Assembly: GCF_002954265.1 (NCBI RefSeq)
Contig: NZ_PPSL01000001.1
Location: forward strand, 744,001-808,000
DNA length: 64,000 bases
From: Flavipsychrobacter stenotrophus
GTDB lineage: Bacteria > Bacteroidota > Bacteroidia > Chitinophagales > Chitinophagaceae
Direction: 5' to 3'
How positions within the stretch are numbered: the stretch's first letter is position 1; each line of letters opens with the position of its first letter. Shown here piece by piece: positions 51,280 to 59,083 of this stretch. A program made the translations under genes and the position numbers. The notes beneath the pieces were generated by a model, which saw only the letters and a program-made list of their open reading frames with translations, was not told where the DNA came from and searched no databases.

Positions 51280-51738
51280 ATGTTTTCATTATTCAGAAAG
51301 AAGGCTTTGCTGGACAAGCAGGTGCAGAAAAGAATAGAGGCCACCATTAGCGAGGCCGAAAGCAAAACCAGTGGTGAAATACGAGTCTTCATTGAAGGTA
51401 AGTGCAACACCTCCGATCCCATGGACAGGACAAAAGAGATCTTTGCTCAATTGGAAATGCATAAAACAGTTGCCCGAAATGCAATATTGGTTTATGTGGC
51501 CATGGAGGATAAGAAGTTTGCCCTTTACGGAGACAAGGTGATATATGAACTGGCAGGTGGTTCACTCTTTTGGGAGAAAGCGGCTGCAAGGCTTACAGGT
51601 CACCTCAGAAAAAATGAAATAACAGATGGACTGTGTAATTGTATTCTGGAACTGGGTACAGCACTTGCAGCTCAATTCCCTGCAGATCCTGATACGAAGA
51701 GAAATGAGCTGTCAGACGAAATAGTATTTGGTAAATGA
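51280..51738 (+). CDS. TPM domain-containing protein (first)
   Basis: A 152-residue soluble protein. The TPM fold is visible as VQKRIEATISEAESKTSGEIRVFIEG, EIFAQLEMHKTVARNAILVYVAMEDKKFALYGD and LGTALAAQFPADPD. It lacks a signal peptide and membrane segment, unlike its neighbour. It ends in ATGA, overlapping the start of the second TPM gene by 4 bp, which points to translational coupling. TPM proteins include the photosystem repair protein TLP18.3, and some have phosphatase activity. Confidence 0.88.
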   Translation: MFSLFRKKALLDKQVQKRIEATISEAESKTSGEIRVFIEGKCNTSDPMDRTKEIFAQLEMHKTVARNAILVYVAMEDKKFALYGDKVIYELAGGSLFWEKAAARLTGHLRKNEITDGLCNCILELGTALAAQFPADPDTKRNELSDEIVFGK

Positions 51739-52559
51739 AAAACATGATCAACAAATCGGTAGTCCGTTTACTGGTACTAATAGTTGCATTCCTGGTTGCA
51801 GGGTTTAATGTTATGGCTGAGGATAAAGTTTATCCCGATAAACCTAACCCGGAAAGACTGGTCAATGACTTTGCGCATGTATTGAACGAAGGCCAGATAA
51901 ACGACCTGGAAAGTAAGCTGGTAGATTTTGCTAATACAACATCTACCCAGATAACTATCGTGACGATCTCCAATCTTGGTGGACACGATATCTCTGAATA
52001 CTCTGTTCACCTGTTTAATGAATGGGGGCTCGGACAGGCCGGAAAGAACAACGGTGTACTTATACTCCTTACACTTGATGACGGCTACGGCAAAAAACGC
52101 GAGTGGACTACTGTAGGTAAAGGACTTCAAGGCGTACTTACAGATGCCAAAACAGGGCAGATATTCAGAAATGAAATGGTGCCAGCTTTTAAGGTCAATG
52201 ACTATTACACAGGCCTTGCAAAAGGCGCGGATGCCATAATAGCTGTTACAAAAGGTGAATATAGCGCCGATGGTAGTGAACCGCACAAACGCAAGAAATC
52301 GGGTAGGGGATTCATCATTGTCATTATCATCTTCGGTGTTATGATCCTTGCTACGCGTAACAGGCGTGGTGGCGGTGGCGGTGGCGGACGCGGCGGTGGT
52401 GGTGGTTTCGGCGACTTGGCCACTGGCCTGTTACTCGGCAGCATGCTGAATGGCGGACGCGGTGGAGGAGGTGGATTTGGTGGCGGAGATAGCGGCGGCG
52501 GTTTCGGTGGCTTTGGCGGTGGCAGCACCGATGGCGGTGGCGCTGGCGGAAGTTGGTAA
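51735..52559 (+). CDS. TPM domain-containing membrane protein with Gly-rich tail
   Basis: A 274-residue protein. The signal sequence is NKSVVRLLVLIVAFLVAGFNVMA. The TPM domain (about 30-175) contains NDFAHVLNEGQINDLESKL, TQITIVTISNLGGHDI, NNGVLILLTLDD and GLQGVLTDAKTGQI. A membrane helix (FIIVIIIFGVMILAT, about 196-210) precedes a Gly-rich C-terminus (RGGGGGGGRGGGGGF and repeats). This anchored layout is typical of the LemA-associated TPM protein. It forms the last gene of the lemA-TPM-TPM operon. Confidence 0.9.
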   Translation: MKNMINKSVVRLLVLIVAFLVAGFNVMAEDKVYPDKPNPERLVNDFAHVLNEGQINDLESKLVDFANTTSTQITIVTISNLGGHDISEYSVHLFNEWGLGQAGKNNGVLILLTLDDGYGKKREWTTVGKGLQGVLTDAKTGQIFRNEMVPAFKVNDYYTGLAKGADAIIAVTKGEYSADGSEPHKRKKSGRGFIIVIIIFGVMILATRNRRGGGGGGGRGGGGGFGDLATGLLLGSMLNGGRGGGGGFGGGDSGGGFGGFGGGSTDGGGAGGSW

Positions 52560-52607
52560 TAAAAATTAAATGATAATATAAAAGGCAATTGCCTAATAAG
52601 ATATAAA

Positions 52608-52640
52608 GTAAAATGGCTACCACTAGGGTAGCCATTTTAC
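52608..52640 (+). terminator. Terminator of the lemA-TPM operon
   Basis: A perfect 13-bp stem GTAAAATGGCTAC / GTAGCCATTTTAC is followed by TTTTAG. Confidence 0.8.
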
Positions 52641-52917
52641 TTTTAGACTATTGGATGTTCATTATAATACCAATTATACAGCAAAGTACGGCACGAATCA
52701 TGTCATTGCCCCGTTAGGCGGCAAAAAGCTTTGTAGCATATTGACCAACTCTCTTACGCAGCGCCCTGTAGGGTCGCAACAATTATAGCTGTGCCTGTTT
52801 TTGATGTCTAATCGGTATAAAGACATTTTTTACGTGTATCAACCACTCTCTTCTTTTGAAAGTGGCAAATTACTGATATGTATTGGGTATCGACCCTATA
52901 GCTCACCCAGGTTTCCA
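52641..52917. other. Intergenic stretch with short palindromic pieces and no gene
   Basis: I see no credible gene. Short pieces such as GCCCCGTTAGGCGGC (around 52710) and GCGCCCTGTAGGGTCGC (around 52760) are GC-rich, partly self-complementary, and unlike the AT-rich intergenic DNA around them. They could be a dispersed repeat or remnant. No copy elsewhere in the window was noticed. Confidence 0.3.
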
Positions 52918-53718
52918 CTAAAAAAACACACTCATCTCCTTCTGGTACTGCACCGCTGCATCATGCGCCTTATCAGCAAACGACTCATCATTGGCTACGT
53001 AAATAATGCCGCGCGACACATTGATCAATACACCACCATCTTCATTCATGGTATTGCGGCATACGGTATCAACATCACCACCCTGCGTACCTACACCTGG
53101 CACAAGGAAGAAATGATGGGGTAGTAATGCCCTTACCTCCTGCAGTTGCTCTTTGCGGGTAGCACCTATCACAAACATGATGTTTTCTGGCGTTCCCCAC
53201 GATGCTACAGTTTTCAATACCTTCTGATACATCAACTCATCACCACTTGGCTGTAGCTGAAAATCTGCACTGCCGGCGTTAGAGGTCAGCCCCAACACAA
53301 TAGCCCATTTATCTTCAAACTTCAGGAATGGCTGCACACTGTCACTACCCATGTAGGGTGCCACGGTAACGCTATCAAATGGATAGGTATGAAAGAACGT
53401 TCGGGCGTATTGCTCGGATGTATTACCTATATCCCCACGTTTGGCATCCGCTATGGTAAAAATATCCTTGGGTATATAGTTAAGTGTTTTCTCCATGCTT
53501 ATCCAACCCTTCAAACCCTGTGCCTCATAAAAAGCTGTGTTTATCTTATAAGAAACCGCCTGATCTTTGGTTGCATCTATAATAGCCTTGTTGAATGCAA
53601 ACACAGGGTCTTCCTCTTTCAGCAAATGAGCTGGTATTTTAGTAAGATCGGTATCCAACCCTACACACAACACTGATTTTTTACTGAAGATATTTGCTTT
53701 TAACTGCGCCCTGTTCAT
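52918..53718 (-). CDS. pyrF: Orotidine 5'-phosphate decarboxylase (read in frame from an upstream lipoprotein)
   Basis: A 266-residue class 2-type OMP decarboxylase starting MNRAQLKANIFSKKSVLCVG (ATG at 53718). The catalytic region FTIADAKRGDIGNT (DAKRGD), VAPYMGSD, and the C-terminal phosphate-binding FFLVPGVGTQGG are intact. It makes UMP from OMP in the cytoplasm, the last step of de novo pyrimidine synthesis. The frame is open upstream into a 227-codon lipoprotein gene, so a 493-residue fusion is possible. I prefer separate translation from this ATG, since a lipoprotein signal would carry the enzyme out of the cell. Confidence 0.88.
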   Translation of the reverse strand: MNRAQLKANIFSKKSVLCVGLDTDLTKIPAHLLKEEDPVFAFNKAIIDATKDQAVSYKINTAFYEAQGLKGWISMEKTLNYIPKDIFTIADAKRGDIGNTSEQYARTFFHTYPFDSVTVAPYMGSDSVQPFLKFEDKWAIVLGLTSNAGSADFQLQPSGDELMYQKVLKTVASWGTPENIMFVIGATRKEQLQEVRALLPHHFFLVPGVGTQGGDVDTVCRNTMNEDGGVLINVSRGIIYVANDESFADKAHDAAVQYQKEMSVFF

Positions 53719-54399
53719 GATAGCTGTATTGTACTTTTTTTGGTTTTTGTATAGATTATCGGTAATGGAAAACGACTTTGTCTCTATTTGGTCCCGGTTA
53801 TCTCGCACCATCCTGATATCAAAAGTAAGCCTACCTTTTGAAAACTCACCTTTTCCCACACAAGCAATATACGATGGACATGCAGGTATCTCAGTGAATG
53901 TGTACTCCATTTTCTGAAGAGTATGGACATTCTCTATAGTCATGCAATAATTGTCGGTAAAGTAGGCTATCAGGTGATTGGTCCTGTCAAATGCAAACAC
54001 ATTTTCGCGCCTGTAAAAGTTATTTGTACCAACAATAAAGTAGACATGTTTGCTACAATTATTGCCGCCACAGCCATTGCGCAGAGCAATTACCTTTTCA
54101 GAAGACCATTCATATTTGGGTATTGCTGCTTTAGGAAAACTACACTCAATATCATCCCTCCACCTGGTTTGCCATGTGCCATTGCCAACAATTAGGCCAT
54201 AGGTTGTATCGTACTTCACATACTTCACAAATGCACCCGTTGCCACGTCTGCGGTATCATGCGGCATACATTTGGTTACGTCTTTTTCTACAGGAATTAA
54301 TGTACTACCGGAATCCACATTTTGATTGGCACCACTTTGTAATTGATTACATGATGTAATACCTGCAGCAATGACCAGAAAGGCAAATAGTAGTTTCAT
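53719..54399 (-). CDS. Unknown lipoprotein, stop codon missing and read into pyrF
   Basis: This 227-codon upstream part begins MKLLFAFLVIAAGITSC, a lipoprotein signal with Cys17. It is followed by GANQNVDSGST and a domain with four or more cysteines (LRNGCGGNNCSKHVYF, EIPACPSYIACVG). I recognise no family. It ends without a stop and continues into pyrF. An A7 run (T run 53735-53741 on the plus strand) lies six codons before the pyrF ATG. With six A residues the frame would end in TGA overlapping that ATG (ATGA), the usual coupled layout. The present fusion is therefore suspect. Confidence 0.6.
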
Positions 54400-54422
54400 G
54401 TAATAATATCAGGTACGCGTAA

Positions 54423-55034
54423 TTAAAGCTTCCAGGTCATTTTATTGCCGGATGACGCATTGTCCTCATCTTCATCATAACCGGGATTGCCTACTTCATT
54501 TATCTTTACTTTGGCCTTTTCCACTGGTAGGCTAATTCCCGATACATTCAGCATATGGCGTTGTTCCAGTGTGTCAATTGCAGCAGAGCGCTCCAGGTGC
54601 ATACCCAGTATTTCCTTTATATCCTTACCGGCCTGGTGTAGTATCTCATTTTTCAATCTTATTACCCGTGCCATACGAGCAATTACCAGGAATAGAATAA
54701 CACCAACAGCTACTATACCATATCCCGCCAACAGGAAATTATTGACATTTGGTCCACCCAGCCTATTGCTGATCTCCGGAGTATGATAGATGGTACTGCC
54801 AACTGTAAACGGATAAATGGTGTGCATCATTACCATAAAAGCAATGCCCGCAAGAAATATAGCATAGCAAAGTATCTCTGTAATTATTAGAGTGGTAGTA
54901 CTGATAAGCCTTTGAGCAGCGGGTTTGCGCAGAGAAGTGCCCAATGGGTCAAGAATTTCCATCTGCTCCCGTATCATTATACACTCTTCCCTGAATTCCT
55001 GCATGAGATCATCTCTCAACGTAGTCAATGCCAT
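54423..55034 (-). CDS. Unknown two-helix membrane protein
   Basis: A 203-residue protein with no family I recognise. A charged N-terminal helix (FREECIMIREQMEIL) precedes TM1 (LIITEILCYAIFLAGIAFMVMM, about 49-70). A short extracytoplasmic loop with GSTIYHTPEIS follows, then TM2 (FLLAGYGIVAVGVILFLVIA, about 100-119). The C-terminus is a long coiled and acidic tail (GNPGYDEDEDNASSG). It lies 23 bp upstream of the lipoprotein-pyrF frame in the same direction and may share its transcript. Confidence 0.65.
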   Translation of the reverse strand: MALTTLRDDLMQEFREECIMIREQMEILDPLGTSLRKPAAQRLISTTTLIITEILCYAIFLAGIAFMVMMHTIYPFTVGSTIYHTPEISNRLGGPNVNNFLLAGYGIVAVGVILFLVIARMARVIRLKNEILHQAGKDIKEILGMHLERSAAIDTLEQRHMLNVSGISLPVEKAKVKINEVGNPGYDEDEDNASSGNKMTWKL

Positions 55035-55195
55035 CTAGCCCGTTATTGGTTTGCTGCAAATATAAGGTTTGATGACCCCCTGCAACTTACACGCTTTCCA
55101 CATGGTGTGGGAAAGTAGGTAGAAAAATAATGTTCTTTCAAGTCAAAAAATCATTATATTTTGTGTATTATTCATCCTTCTGAACCTAAGATGAA

Positions 55196-56083
55196 ATGGC
55201 AAATTTATTAAAGAGCAAAGCGCTTTACCTCGGTGTTGTTCGCTACTTGCTTGCAGTAGCCATGATATCTTATGCAGTTCCTAAAATATTGGGTGTACAA
55301 TGTATAGTGAAGCCCTTTTATGTGTGGCAATTGCCGTTAGAGCAACTTTCGGGTAGCCAGCTCATGTGGGCTTTCCTGGGCCACTCACTTTGGTTCCAGG
55401 CATTACTTGGGTTGCTGGAACTGGTGCCGTCTATTCTATTGTTTTTCAGACGCACTGCTTTGTTAGGTGCGATACTCTTGTTACCAGTTTCGCTTAATAT
55501 ATTTTTAATTAATCATGCATTAAATGTATGGGTCGAAACTAAAATATTGTCGGGTATATTACTTTCGTTTAACCTCTTGGTATTTGCGTTTGAGTGGAAG
55601 AAGGTTGTTGCTATTATACACGCAATATTTCCTGGTGCTGAACAACTTAAAGGTCGATTATTAGAGTTTGCTATTAATTCGACGGTGCTTATTTGCTTAT
55701 TAATATTTCTCTTCAAACATGCCAGCCCTAAAATAGGTGACACCAATGTTTTTACCGGCGACTGGCGGCACGGCCATCCTAATGAATGGATTTTGGAGGG
55801 TTCTAGAATTCGAGACAATGTTGAAGTTTTTAGGCAGGTCAAGCTATACTTTCAACCAGAAAAACGCTATTATGAAACTGACAGCAATAAAACTATTGGT
55901 GGAATCAATTATATTCTTAATGAAAAGGAAAAAAGCTTAGAAATATTAACAACGAATAGATCTAAAATTGCCGGCAAATCGGCATATACTTTTGTTGATG
56001 ATTCAACAGTAAAGCTGTATAGGCTTAGTGACGGAGGCATATTTTATCTTAAAAGGAGAATAATGAATGGCAAACACCCATGA
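55196..56083 (+). CDS. DoxX-like membrane protein with C-terminal extracytoplasmic domain
   Basis: A 295-residue protein. The first half has four or five hydrophobic helices (YLLAVAMISYAVPKILG, FQALLGLLELVPSILLFF, AILLLPVSLNIFLINHAL, ILLSFNLLVFAFEW) with the DoxX-like layout. A further helix (STVLICLLIFLFKH, about 162-175) precedes a soluble beta-rich domain (about 185-290) with WRHGHPNEWILEG and YLKRRIMNG. The second part resembles a small lipocalin-like or sensor fold, but I cannot name it. The function is unknown. Confidence 0.6.
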   Translation: MANLLKSKALYLGVVRYLLAVAMISYAVPKILGVQCIVKPFYVWQLPLEQLSGSQLMWAFLGHSLWFQALLGLLELVPSILLFFRRTALLGAILLLPVSLNIFLINHALNVWVETKILSGILLSFNLLVFAFEWKKVVAIIHAIFPGAEQLKGRLLEFAINSTVLICLLIFLFKHASPKIGDTNVFTGDWRHGHPNEWILEGSRIRDNVEVFRQVKLYFQPEKRYYETDSNKTIGGINYILNEKEKSLEILTTNRSKIAGKSAYTFVDDSTVKLYRLSDGGIFYLKRRIMNGKHP

Positions 56084-56207
56084 TGCAATTGGACTTGCGC
56101 CTCCATGTTGTTTCTGTTTTTTGAGATTTTATACTCCTGTCCGAAGTAAATATTTTACACGTTGAGATATTCTATTTCATCTAACCTTATACCATTATAT
56201 TTTTTAA

Positions 56208-56795
56208 TTAGCCGTGTCTTCCTTCTCTCTTTCTCGAAACATTGAAGATACTTGAACCGGCTATAATTTTGTTTTGCTCGTCAACCTGGTACATGAGTCC
56301 ATTGTAGCTATTGAGCAATCTTTTATTGACTATTAACGAGTCTATCCAGTTCTTTTCCAAAATAAATATGCTATCGTGCATGGAGTAATGCCCGTGGCTA
56401 AAAACTGCCCCTAAGCCTTGTGTTATAATCTCATAAGTGCCGTTTTCTTTGAAATCAATATGAATTTCAAAATTGTTCAGAGGATCAGAATTACAGTATA
56501 ATACGGAGGGGGAAGATATTATTTGATTCTTAATTAAAACAGGAATTGCTAACAACATCGCTATAATTAAGGAAATATACATTGGTCTGAATTGAGTTCT
56601 ATCCTTTGTTCTGTGGTATTTCACATACCCTACGACGGACAAAATCAAAAAGACAAATGCGTTCAGCAAGGTCAAACACATATTGGCTAGGAATGTAAAT
56701 ATACTCTCATGAAAGAAACTTAAGGTGAAGTGCAACGCTGTAAAGGCTTCAAGAAGAATCATGACTGAAAGTAGAACGGATAGTGTCTTCGGCAT
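56208..56795 (-). CDS. Unknown membrane protein with soluble C-terminal domain
   Basis: A 195-residue protein. Hydrophobic segments at about 5-28, 33-57 and 72-90 are followed by a beta-rich domain (about 100-190) with FEIHIDFKENGTYEIITQG, HGHYSMHDSIFIL and NKIIAGSSIFNVSRKREG. The layout (helices then a small beta domain) parallels the neighbouring convergent gene at 55196, though the sequences differ. No family is recognised. An IR-rich leader of prfC lies upstream of it on the other strand. Confidence 0.55.
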   Translation of the reverse strand: MPKTLSVLLSVMILLEAFTALHFTLSFFHESIFTFLANMCLTLLNAFVFLILSVVGYVKYHRTKDRTQFRPMYISLIIAMLLAIPVLIKNQIISSPSVLYCNSDPLNNFEIHIDFKENGTYEIITQGLGAVFSHGHYSMHDSIFILEKNWIDSLIVNKRLLNSYNGLMYQVDEQNKIIAGSSIFNVSRKREGRHG

Positions 56796-56960
56796 ATAAT
56801 TCAGGTAAACAGGTTAGACTTAAACAGCACCAAATATATAATACTTACTAAGAGATTCTAGTACATTTGGTCAACAAATTGATGACAACGTTGTAGCCCG
56901 GTATTGAGTAGATAAACTACATATTTTAATCTCCCCACTTTTTCCGACCTTTGCGCATTT

Positions 56961-57051
56961 TAGTAGATAGTAAATAGTCGTTAGTAGATAGATTTCATAA
57001 ATTAAGAAATATCAGTCGGAACTATCTACTATGTACTAACGACTATCTACC
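56961..57051. repeat. Inverted repeat in the prfC leader
   Basis: The left arm at 56961-56991 and right arm at 57021-57051 are built from the unit TAGATAGTCGTTAGTAGATAG and its complement, imperfectly matched. They lie 21 bp before the prfC start and could form a long hairpin in its mRNA leader. Confidence 0.6.
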
Positions 57052-57071
57052 ATAATTAACCAAACGAGTAA

Positions 57072-58667
57072 ATGAGTTTCGAAAAAGAAATAGCCAAGCG
57101 CAGAACCTTTGCCATCATATCGCACCCCGATGCGGGTAAGACCACTTTGACAGAAAAACTGTTGTTGTTCGGTGGCGCCATACAGGTGGCAGGTGCTGTA
57201 AAGAGCAACAAGATAAAAAAGCATGCAACCAGCGACTTTATGGAAATTGAGCGCCAGAGAGGTATCTCGGTGGCAACTTCCGTAATGAGCTTTGAATATA
57301 ACGATACCCTCATCAACCTCCTCGATACGCCCGGTCACAAGGACTTTGCCGAAGATACCTACCGCACACTTACCGCAGTAGATAGTGTAATACTGGTTAT
57401 TGATAGCGTGAATGGTGTGGAAGATCAGACTCGTAAGCTGGTTGAGGTTTGTCGCATGCGTGATACGCCTGTCATTGTATTTGTCAACAAGTTAGACCGT
57501 GATGGTAAGTATCCTTTCGACCTCGTTGATGAAATAGAAAAGGAATTGAAATTGTCACTGCACCCTATGTCATGGCCTATTAACATGGGTAAGGAATTTA
57601 AGGGTGTATACAACCTGCACAATAGCAGCCTCAATCTGTTTACTGCAAGTCAGAAAGCAACCGAGGAAAATACAGTTCCTATCGCTGACCTTAATGATAA
57701 GTTGCTTGATGAAAAGGTAGGCGAGCGCAATGCTACCCAGTTAAGGGAAGACGTTGAGTTGTTGCAAGGTGTTTATGGCGAACTGGATACGGAAGAGTAT
57801 CTGAAAGGAAAGGTTTGCCCTGTTTTCTTTGGTAGTGCTGTTAACAACTTTGGGGTAAAGGAATTACTCGATACGTTTATTCAGGTAGCACCACGCCCGC
57901 AAGGCCGCAACACCGATACTCGTTTTGTTGCCCCTACAGAAGCAAAGTTCACCGGTTTTATCTTTAAGATACATGCCAACCTCGATCCCCGTCACAGAGA
58001 TAGAGTAGCATTCCTCAGGGTATGTTCCGGAAGGTTTGCACGCAATACCTATTACAAACATTGCCGCCTGAATAAAGATGTTCGTTTCAGCAATCCGTAT
58101 TCATTTATGGCGCGCGAAAAGGACATTATTGAAGAAGCTTATCCCGGCGATGTGGTGGGTCTGTTCGATACTGGCAACTTCAAAATAGGTGATACACTTA
58201 CTGAAGGCGAGGTAATGCAGTTTACTGGTATACCGGTATTCTCACCTGAAATATTTAAAGAACTGGTGAACAAAGACCCTATGAAAACCAAGCAGTTGGA
58301 AAAGGGTATTCGCCAGCTTACAGATGAGGGTGTAGCACAGTTATTCACTCAGCATGGCGGGCAGCGCAAGATCATTGGTTGCGTTGGTGAACTCCAGTTT
58401 GAAGTGATACAATATCGTTTATTGCAGGAGTATGGTTCTTCATGCTCATTCACGCCACTATCATTCTACAAGGCTTGCTGGATAACCGGCGATAAAAAAG
58501 CAATTGATGATTTCGTGCGTTTCAAACAAGCTAACATCATGGAAGATAAGGACGGCAACCTTGTTTACCTGGCCCAGAGCGAATGGTTCCTGAATACCGA
58601 AAGACAAAACAACCCCGGCATTGAATTCCATACTACGTCAGAGTTCAAAACAGCAATGAGTAGTTAG
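57072..58667 (+). CDS. prfC: Peptide chain release factor 3
   Basis: A 531-residue translational GTPase of normal length. G1 is [13 protein letters not shown] (about 18-30), G2 [13 protein letters not shown]3 [11 protein letters not shown] (DTPGH), and G4 FVNKLDRDG (NKLD). The following domains match RF3 ([44 protein letters not shown]). RF3 removes RF1 and RF2 from the ribosome after termination. A leader hairpin precedes it and an intrinsic terminator follows. Confidence 0.96.
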   Translation: MSFEKEIAKRRTFAIISHPDAGKTTLTEKLLLFGGAIQVAGAVKSNKIKKHATSDFMEIERQRGISVATSVMSFEYNDTLINLLDTPGHKDFAEDTYRTLTAVDSVILVIDSVNGVEDQTRKLVEVCRMRDTPVIVFVNKLDRDGKYPFDLVDEIEKELKLSLHPMSWPINMGKEFKGVYNLHNSSLNLFTASQKATEENTVPIADLNDKLLDEKVGERNATQLREDVELLQGVYGELDTEEYLKGKVCPVFFGSAVNNFGVKELLDTFIQVAPRPQGRNTDTRFVAPTEAKFTGFIFKIHANLDPRHRDRVAFLRVCSGRFARNTYYKHCRLNKDVRFSNPYSFMAREKDIIEEAYPGDVVGLFDTGNFKIGDTLTEGEVMQFTGIPVFSPEIFKELVNKDPMKTKQLEKGIRQLTDEGVAQLFTQHGGQRKIIGCVGELQFEVIQYRLLQEYGSSCSFTPLSFYKACWITGDKKAIDDFVRFKQANIMEDKDGNLVYLAQSEWFLNTERQNNPGIEFHTTSEFKTAMSS

Positions 58668-58697
58668 AAAATTTTAGGTGTAAAATGATAGAGAATC

Positions 58698-58727
58698 AGG
58701 TGTACCGCAAGGTGCACCTTTTTTTAT
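58698..58727 (+). terminator. Terminator of prfC
   Basis: A stem AGGTGTAC / GTGCACCT with one G-U pair is followed by eight T residues. Confidence 0.8.
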
Positions 58728-59071
58728 GCATTCTTCGGTTGTCTCAATAAACTACCCGCCCAAGCGGATAATCCACCTATCAATCCACCCAAAACAGTCA
58801 CTACTAATATCAGCAAGCCATAGTTAGGTAGCTTGAACAACGTAGCCATTCTACGCGACAGAATGTGCTCATTAGGAATGTCTTTGATCAACACCGCTAC
58901 CAACCAAAACAACGCAATGCCGGCGAAACCCGCAAGAAATGACGTGCTGCCTTTCTTATTCATGATCATCGCCAGAAGAAAGGGTACTACAGCTATCATC
59001 CACCACGGCAGGAACACTTCAGCCACAGCAGATAAAACAGCGATAAGTATTATGAAAAGTATCGTACGCAT
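58724..59071 (-). CDS. Unknown four-helix membrane protein
   Basis: A 115-residue protein almost entirely hydrophobic: helices at about 2-20, 22-38, 45-63 and 84-108. Short basic loops (MNKKGSTSF and LSRRMATLFKLPNYG) lie between them. No family is recognised. It lies 12 bp downstream of the penicillin acylase gene in the same direction, so the two may be cotranscribed; a functional link is not evident. Confidence 0.65.
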   Translation of the reverse strand: MRTILFIILIAVLSAVAEVFLPWWMIAVVPFLLAMIMNKKGSTSFLAGFAGIALFWLVAVLIKDIPNEHILSRRMATLFKLPNYGLLILVVTVLGGLIGGLSAWAGSLLRQPKNA

Positions 59072-59083
59072 GTTTGGCTTAAA

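Noticed and set aside
52205-52588. A Pro-rich minus-strand open frame of 127 codons
   Set aside because: It is the antisense of the Gly-rich tail of the second TPM protein; the proline runs simply mirror glycine codons.
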